Shown: piece after piece, positions 57,360 through 64,000 of the stretch
Layout: each line of letters begins with the position of its first letter
Position numbering within the stretch: the first letter of the stretch is position 1
Assembly: GCA_030407005.1 (NCBI GenBank)
Contig: JAUDYN010000003.1
Span: forward strand, 3,720,001-3,784,000
DNA: 64,000 bases
Source of the DNA: Desarmillaria ectypa
Taxonomy: Eukaryota; Basidiomycota; Agaricomycetes; Agaricales; Physalacriaceae
Reading direction: 5' to 3'
Position numbers and translations under genes: made by a program
The notes under the pieces: model-generated
Databases searched by the model: none
Seen by the model: only the letters and a program-made list of their open reading frames with translations
Told to the model about the DNA's origin: nothing

Positions 57360-58606
57360 TTAGCTATATTCCACAGCATTCAAGGCTACTTCACAGCCAA
57401 GCTCTTTCAGCCCCGGAAAATTGCCCTCCATACGAGTCTTGAACGCATCCCACTTCGTTGGCCGGGGTTTGAAAGTAATCGCAACACGGTCCAAAAAAGA
57501 CATTTTGCTGGAGCTTAAACAACCATCCAGCCTCCTCCACAGGTCCTCCCAATCCAATGGAGGATGTGCTTCTTCATGTTGCGGATAAAACGCTGAGATT
57601 GTAAGGGTAATCGAACGAATGGCGCAGTGTTCATTCACTGCTGCAAGGTTGGAGATCCACCACTCTAACATATGGGAGGCCCGATCAACTGGTGGGGCCG
57701 CTCGCAAGACTGTGATCGCAATTTGCTCGACACCGGAGACATCAAGTGTTTCTGATGATGCTGCCTGGGGACCTGTGATCGAGAGTAAATATGCAAGTAG
57801 CAATTAAACAAAGGATACCAACCTGGCCTGATATGGGTCATGTGAAGATGTTTGAGGGAACTGCGCGAGCGGGCTAAATACTCATTAAGATATTGTGGAA
57901 CAGCAGTGCTTCCATCAGGAAGAGTTATACTGAGTGTTTGAGTGTTACTGCAGGAAAATGGGCATGGACCGGACGACAAAATCGACTTCAGAAGGGTACC
58001 AGCAGAATCCGAATAGTCCTGAGAGCCATTGATGTGCACGTGCACTGCACATGGAGCGGGGGTGAAATGAAGGGAATGGTTCAAATCGCATTCCTCCGTG
58101 ATCCAACTATTTTGACACATGATGTGTGCATCTTGCAAGTCGGGCGAATTTTTGACAAGCGAGCAAATCTCGCCTATCGATCTAAAGTGGAAGTGCAGGC
58201 TGATGTTGAAAGTGCGGTAAGAACGGGACTGCAGACTCGACACAACAGAATCTGGCATATAGCACCAGTCTCCACCCCTAAGAGATAAGTGGGTGATATT
58301 GATGAGAGATTCGATGACTGTCAGAGCTTCGTAAACCCCGGGAAGAGGAACATTGGTCAAAGGGTACATGAATGTGACCCTAAGAGATTTAAAATGCAGG
58401 GCGAGCTTTGGAGACAGAGTGATCAACTCGCGGAGGCGATCGCAGTCGAATTTGCCTGACAGTGAGGCGACAGAGAACAGATGGACTCTGGTCCTTGGAT
58501 AAAAGGCCATGCAAGCTAACGATGCTTGCAGCAGTGATTTCTTGTCTCCATGCAGCTCGTCGATAACAGCATCGAGGATTTCTGGCGGAAGATTCGATAC
58601 CAGCAT
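57360..58606 (-). CDS. F-box-like/LRR protein, two exons
   Basis: It starts MLVSNLPPEILDAVIDELHGDKKSLLQASLACMAFYPRTR at 58606, a compact N-terminal F-box (LPPEIL...I.EL). Exon 1 (57823-58606) continues through LRR-like strands (FKSLRVTFMYPLT, ITHLSLRGGD, QTLSITLPDG, LKHLHMTHIRPG). A 50-bp intron (57773-57822) joins in frame to PQAASSETLDVSGVEQIAITV. Exon 2 ends NAVEYS-stop at 57360. The product is 398 residues. The F-box and repeats suggest a substrate-adaptor role. It is intact as read, with a good GT-AG intron. Confidence 0.8.
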
Positions 58607-59329
58607 TTCCGAGTCCTCTGAATATAGGATGATTGGTTATTATGTCGACGAAAACCCTCGTGATCTGATGAGTAGAGATGTTAGGTAATTAAATCAAATA
58701 ATGAAGCGAGACCTTGCTAATTACTTGATGTTGAGGACCAAAGGATAAGGCTGAGCGACTTGTCCCTCCACCGACACACCTCGCACAGATGAAGGTTGTA
58801 CGAAAGGCAAATGATGAGCGCCGAGTAAGCACCACGCCGATCGGCTACTCCCGGACTCGGAATTTGCCGCCAATAAATCGAAAGCGTCCTTTCCTTTGAC
58901 GATCCGCCAGAGGGAGACTCAGTCGTTTTCAGGAGGAAAAAAAAACAAAATAGTTGACAGATTGAGCAGAAACTATGTTTAGATTGAGAACACGGAAAGT
59001 GGGAGAATTCGCGTGAATGTATAGTATAGTACGCGCTGTATAAGCTTTATAACTCTTTCACAGTAACGACAATCGCACTGATGCAATTCTGACTGTCGAA
59101 TATCCAAAAGCTAGTGAAAGCCTGCGCCACACTACGGGGTTCAAAGTCCCCATGCATAACACCTACATATGTCGTGTAATTCCTCGACCGAGTTCACGAG
59201 TTTATCCTACAGAAATAGGTGAAAAACGGCTTTCAGTTGTTGATAAATCACTCGCCAGTTTGCGGGGTTCATACTAGTCTTTCGTCAGAGCGTTGAGAGC
59301 TATGCGTTGTCTCCAAGCTATTACCGACG
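58607..59329. other. Intergenic region
   Basis: Between two minus-strand loci. It includes an A-rich run at about 58939-58950. No gene or repeat was recognised. Confidence 0.45.
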
Positions 59330-60060
59330 TCCTCTAGTACAGCGCCGAACCAAAACACCCTCGGGCCTTCCATAGTAGACGGGGGTCAGAGCGCTCCCTT
59401 CAGGAACATCTTGTCGGGAGAGATCAATTCGGAATGCGTTTCTGGCATGAGCTTCAGAACCAGGGCCGGTTCTTGACCGTCACACTCTTAAGTTCAGGGG
59501 AAGGATATCGAACATGGTTTTCCCAGAAACAAACGCCGTCGTTCCCAGAGGCACAGGGAGCTCATCACCCGTCCCATCATCATATCGACAGACCTACCGA
59601 GGACCAGTTGGTACGTTGATGCCATACAGAGTCGTCACCCTAGGCGGTGATAACTCGTACAAAGCAGCGTCGATGTGCCAGCGATAGAATCGGGTCGCTC
59701 CCTTGCCCTCATCCTTAGGTGATACGCGAGTCTTGTGGAATGTGGTATGAGACGGATGTTTGAGCGAGGCTTCAGTGAGACCTTCATGATCGTAAACGGT
59801 CCCGTTGTCGATGAGCTGCACCTGGGGTACGCGAGGGATAGTCTTTAGATCAGGATGCAAGATAGATTTCTTCGTGCCCTCCGTCTTGTTATTTCCATGG
59901 CCGTAGTTCTCGGACTCAGGATCAAAGGCCTGGAACGATGGTCAGGTCTTCCCCGCGGCACATGCAGATAAGCATACCTTGGTCAACGCATACTGCTGCT
60001 CTGGTGACAGGTCGACGTTGCGGAATAGCAGTGCATCATGCTAATGATTATGAGCGTTCG
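59330..60060 (-). pseudogene. XanA-like alpha-ketoglutarate-dependent xanthine dioxygenase (TauD family), broken
   Basis: The minus strand reads ALLFRNVDLSPEQQYALTK|AFDPESENYGHGNNK, then HPDLKTIPRVPQVQLI, HEGLTEASLKHPSHTTFHKT, GATRFYRWHIDAALYELSPP (iron ligands HxD) and VTTLYGINVPTGPR. At 59594-59596 a TAG replaces the expected Gln codon, and the same frame continues VCRYDDGTGDELPVPLGTTAFVSGKTMFDIL before another stop. Degenerate sequence (TGPGSEAHARNAF) follows. The order and wording match fungal XanA, which oxidises xanthine to uric acid with 2-oxoglutarate. The N-terminal region upstream of 60060 and the C-terminal part with the second His are not recoverable. It is a clear pseudogene. Confidence 0.72.
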
Positions 60061-61195
60061 GTATATGCACGAAATCAGGCAGCGCACTTTGTACAGAGCA
60101 TCCCGGGATTGCATCCCATCATCCCTCCATCAACAATCAACATACAATCTTCAATTTTTACGCGTCGGCCTCTAATCACCCCTTCTAAAGTCCATGCACG
60201 AATTTTGGCTGAACCTACTAGTCGCTCTGAGGGTAGTGTAGAACGCTGGCATCGCCATCAAGGAATTCGCGGAAAACGAATATCTTTGCGAAAGGTCTGC
60301 TCTTCTTTGGACTCTCGGATGTTGGGTCTTGAAGTTACCCTATCGAGTTCGCCGTCAGAGTGAGGAAAGACGGGAAAATAGGAGAGAGACGCACCAGTAG
60401 ACCATCACCTCGCAAATTCGTGAGTACGAAGAACAGGAAATCGCTGGTTATGATGGTCGCTGGTGACAGAGCGGACTTGTTCGGGCCGGCCTAACCTTCA
60501 ACCACAACTGCGATGACCAATTTCTACGACGATTTCCCCTACCCTCAAAGCTCAGACAACCCGTTTATTTCCTCAGCTAACACATAGTCGACATCCATGT
60601 ACGTATCGTTCAAGCTTATACCCAGTCCGGACCGCGAAGCCGTCATCGTGCCCCAACGATTCGTTCTAAAGTAAGTTGTAAGCACAACGACCATGTACAA
60701 AGTGTACGGCTCTCAAAGTTCTGATGTGTTTCTTCGCTTTGACTCGAATCCGGAACTACTGCTGCAGTTGAGGTCATTGAAAAGCGACGCATCCACTTTT
60801 CTAATCTTGGACTGTTCTCAGCCATCGGAGTTTGATGACTAGTACCATGGCAATGCATCATGATAATCAAAAACAATTTCACGGTTGCTCCTGTGCAATG
60901 GCAATCTATTTGCAGAGTATCTAAATTGCATCACGTTGTATATCATTCCACAGGAAGCTACCATGCACCTGAAACCTTTACATCGTTCCTTTGGCTTCAC
61001 CTCTCTTTGACCGCAGTATAGGGAGCATCGGTACTACAATCAACGCGTTTCAAAGACATACCCCATTGAACAGTCGGGACCATCACCTTCCTTTGTTTAT
61101 ATCTACTTCCTCTGCATGAGTTTGGTTTCCAGCTGCCCCTCATATATGAGGGTTTCAACAGACTCCTCCCTCTTCTTAATCCCATTTCATCTGAC
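60061..61195. other. Intergenic region with possible 5' debris of the XanA-like pseudogene
   Basis: Fragments near 60180-60300 on minus (such as KIFVFREFLDGDASVLHYPQSD) may belong to the lost N-terminus of the dioxygenase. Otherwise nothing was recognised. Short frames at 60643-60882 and 60997-61218 on minus are judged chance. Confidence 0.35.
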
Positions 61196-62611
61196 ATGGC
61201 GGACACCGATGGGCTCAATATTCTGCATGATATGATAAGATTAACTTGCCAAACCTTAGTTTATGGTGAGCCCCCTCTCTCCTAGTCGAAGGGTTGATTC
61301 AAACCTTAACGTTTTAACACACAGGCATGTACATAATCATCATGCTGATCTGCTCCTATGTTATGTTGTGCGTCGCTTTTTCTATCAGTATCCTGTCTTG
61401 TCACTGATAACCCTCTGTGTAGGAAGAAAGGTCTTAGAGGGGAATCGCGTCCCTTGCTGTTTTTCTTGCTGGTTTTCATGTTCTCCCTTTCAACGGCCTA
61501 TTGGATCCTATCTTTATATCAAGCTATGGATATCATTACAACCTCATTTGTGCATAGCATCCGTCTGGATGATATAGCTTTCACCTATGGTCGAAAACAA
61601 GACGTAATGAATGCTCTTGTCCTCCTGAATGTCAGTATCTATCTCCTGTAAAGGGTTTATGTCTAACACTCCATAGTATGTGCTAACCGACGGCGTCGTC
61701 GTTTGGCGGGCTTGGGTACTCTGTCGAGATGAGTATAGCAAAAGTTTGATCCTTCCTCTCGTGTTCTTATGCTTAACTCTGTGAGCTCTGGTTCTTTTAT
61801 GCTGGACATTTTGGTTCCCGCTCATGGTCAGCATGATAACAGTGTCTGTTTTGATCACAATCGGACTGCGCATCGCAATAACTGCTATTTCCGTCAGCCA
61901 GCACATTGTCATGACCCATACCGGCTTATCTCATGCGCTCAATTATTGCCAAGTAACGAACTTGGTCCTATCATTGTTGACCAACGTTTTTTCTACTTCG
62001 ATTGTCGGAATCAAGGCTTGGTCTGCTTCATGGTTGTTCCTTACATTAATGAGATCTGATCTTGTATCTGTAGGCATCATAGACAATGGGTTACATCCGA
62101 ACTTCAGATGAGGCGGAGAAAAATGACCGTAGCAGAACGAGTTTTCACTTTGCTTGTCGAGTCCGGGATCATTTACTGTCTTTGTGGAGTATGCAACCAT
62201 TCGAACGATTTTTATTACAGCAGATTCTTAGTTTCCCCAGATAACAGTTCTGATTGCCACTATGATTCGACTTCCCTTTGGCACTCTCGGCGACATCTAT
62301 ACTCCGGTCAACGTCCAGTTCGCGGTCTGTATTCATTGATACTCGTTCTAGCTGGCTCGATTGACCATTCGAACCAGGGGATCTATCCAGCCATAGTCAT
62401 TCTTTTCATCAGTCGCCAAGGTGAATTGAACGAGACTGCCATTTTCACGTTCGAGGACAAAAGCAATCCCCTGGAACACCCGCAGACTGTATCCGTGGAT
62501 GCCATCGAGTTTGGCGATAATCCTCACCTCAACAGCTACTTCGGAGAAACAGAGACCTTTGCGGATGTTAGACATAGTGGGTCATCGGTATCAAGACTTT
62601 CTCAGGCATAG
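61196..62611 (+). CDS. Seven-TM membrane protein of an agaricomycete orphan family
   Basis: It starts MADTDGLNILHDMIRLTCQ at 61196. Introns with clean junctions join MYIIIMLICSYVML, KKGLRGESRPLLFFLLVFMF...AYWILSLYQ, NALVLLN|YVLTDGVVVWRAWVLC, ILPLVFLCLTL, VLITIGLRIAITAI, NLVLSLLTNVFSTSIVGIKAW, MTVAERVFTLLVESGIIYCL, ATMIRLPFGTLGDIYTPVNVQFA and YPAIVILFI. A hydrophilic tail ends SRLSQA-stop. The blocks LTDGVVVWRAWVL and LLVESGIIYCL are typical of a widespread agaricomycete family of unknown function. No break was found, although the exons at 62190-62390 have uncertain ends. Confidence 0.7.
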
Positions 62612-64000
62612 CGTGCTGGACCACGCTATGTTCTGCTTTGCATTAGCACCTCGGTTGCGTGTACTATGCACAACGACCCAAGAATCGACGTACGACTTGT
62701 ATAAACTGTAGGCCGTTCATGATGGCCCTACCGAACTTACGCTACTTCTAAGCATCTGTTGGCGATAATCGAGGAACCTTAAAACCCAAAGCTATAAGCA
62801 ACGAAAGCCTACTTTTCTTCCTTCATCTTCGCTACTTTCTTTTCCCTTTTCCATCTAACACCTCCTTTCGTAATACCATATTGATCCAGAGCTCAGACCC
62901 GACGGCATATAAATTTCGCCTTTCCCTTTCCCTTTTTGAAAATGTTTCTCATCGTGTCTCGGGACATACGTTGGATCATGCTTTCGACCGATGTACCACG
63001 TTTATAGAACACAAGACTGAATACCGGGTCATATTTTCCATATTTCTCCATCGAGGTCAAGGGACCAAAGTCTTTGATAGAAAGAGACGTCTATTCACCG
63101 CCAATTCATTCAGGAGCCCGGAGCAAGAGGAGATCGACGAATACAGTACGAAGGCTAGGATAGCAGAGTTTGGCCCTTTGTGGATAGGGCTATTGACGAG
63201 TCGGTTTGGGTTCGGAAGAGAAGTTGGCTTGGTGTACATGTTCAAAACGGAATAATTGTCGTGTCCTGCGATAGGGTCAAGTAGTCCTCCATTGGGTGTT
63301 AATAGTCCATGAGCGGGTCCATTTAGATGATATCGCTATCTTGACACGCCGTAAACATGTTTAATGGATGAAAATTGAAACGTGCAAGTGACTGGAGTCT
63401 ATTCCGGTACGCCATGCTTTCAATGCAGCTTTGCATCTCGAGGATCGAAGTGGTAAAGTATATAATATGTGAATATTTGTGTTTGACTCACGTCAATGCT
63501 GCGTTGTGAATCATATGAAGATTAGTTTTGTATTATTGTTCTTGCCATTGTACGGTCTTCAGTGCCATCTAATACATAGACCTGCATACATGAAAAACCA
63601 TAAGAATGACAGCACTGATGAAAATGGACGCTGCACGCACCGAAAGACCAAATTGACACGCATATTGTCACCCCGAGTGTTCTGGAACACTTGGATCTCC
63701 ATTCTGTGTCCTTCCTGCCCAGTGCGTTGGTCAAAATTTGTCGTTAGCTGCATCAATCCTCTTCAAGGACGACGAGATGCACTTCATAGTCATCGTGGCT
63801 TCGTCGATGGCCGCTGTTGGTGGAAGAGTTCCATTAGCAGTGCAACGACGATTACTTAATTGAGAGTTCTTACCGAGACGCTACCAAAAAATTGCTAAAA
63901 AGGTGCAGTGAATAGACCTGTGCCGACGCTTGCTCACTGTGGGGACCGGTCACAAGTCTATGCAATGAAATGAAAGGCTCGGCTTTATTTAGCCTTTCAT
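62612..64000. other. Right-end region, possible small gene, otherwise unassigned
   Basis: A 124-codon frame at 62881-63255 (plus) ends IAEFGPLWIGLLTSRFGFGR and further. It is uninterrupted but without a known motif and could be a small or partial gene. The frames at 63479-63859 are unsupported. The last 31 bp (63970-64000) form a perfect 10-bp inverted repeat, ATGAAAGGCT / AGCCTTTCAT, with an 11-bp loop. Confidence 0.3.
63970..64000. repeat. Inverted repeat at the window end
   Basis: ATGAAAGGCT, loop CGGCTTTATTT, AGCCTTTCAT. All ten arm bases pair. It could be a hairpin at an RNA end or part of a longer repeat cut by the window edge. No function is assigned. Confidence 0.5.

Overview
The window is nuclear DNA of a basidiomycete, most likely a wood- or litter-decaying agaricomycete. 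The evidence is intron-dense genes with introns of about 45-60 bp, a secreted GH7 cellobiohydrolase, a ferrichrome-type siderophore synthetase with the ATC-ATC-ATC-TC-TC layout, several orphan membrane-protein families typical of agaricomycetes, and many F-box-like genes. No rRNA, tRNA, CRISPR array or intact transposon was found.

Layout. 1-794 (-) is a partial short-chain dehydrogenase (SDR) that appears to have lost its catalytic Tyr and Lys. 1131-4039 (-) is an MFS transporter of the allantoate-permease type, and 4303-5409 (+) a dienelactone hydrolase. 7080-23248 (+) is the dominant feature: a 16.2 kb siderophore NRPS gene with three adenylation, five carrier and five condensation domains. 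Its third adenylation domain has lost the core motifs. About 100-170 bp upstream of its ATG are two GATA elements, 60 bp apart, that match the SreA/Urbs1/Fep1 iron-repressor consensus. 24007-25423 (+) is a GH7 cellobiohydrolase without a CBM1. 26390-26860 (-) is a second, broken copy of the SDR found at the left edge. 27391-28938 (+) is an aldo/keto reductase.

28.9-39.5 kb is gene-poor. It holds a seven-TM orphan (32456-33814), a decayed repeat region with five AAGCGC units at about 34 bp period (31262-31411), and an SNG1/DUF3533 membrane protein (36809-38580). 39.5-44.8 kb is a small oxidoreductase group: a broken 2OG-Fe(II) oxygenase, an intact AlkB-like oxygenase, an NAD-dependent reductase of the dihydroflavonol-reductase type, and an intact SDR. 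47159-48921 is a DUF6534-type membrane protein. 49.2-58.6 kb is rich in F-box/LRR-like genes and their remnants. 59.3-60.1 kb is a nonsense-mutated XanA-like xanthine dioxygenase pseudogene, and 61196-62611 is another seven-TM orphan.

How it fits together. The NRPS with its GATA elements implies iron-repressed synthesis of a hydroxamate siderophore, but the usual partners (ornithine N5-monooxygenase and N-acyltransferase) are not in this window. The neighbouring cellulase, dienelactone hydrolase, aldo/keto reductase and MFS transporter fit a saprotroph growing on plant material, though nothing shows that they are co-regulated with the NRPS. Exon boundaries were deduced by eye from splice signals and protein continuity, so gene ends are more reliable than individual introns.
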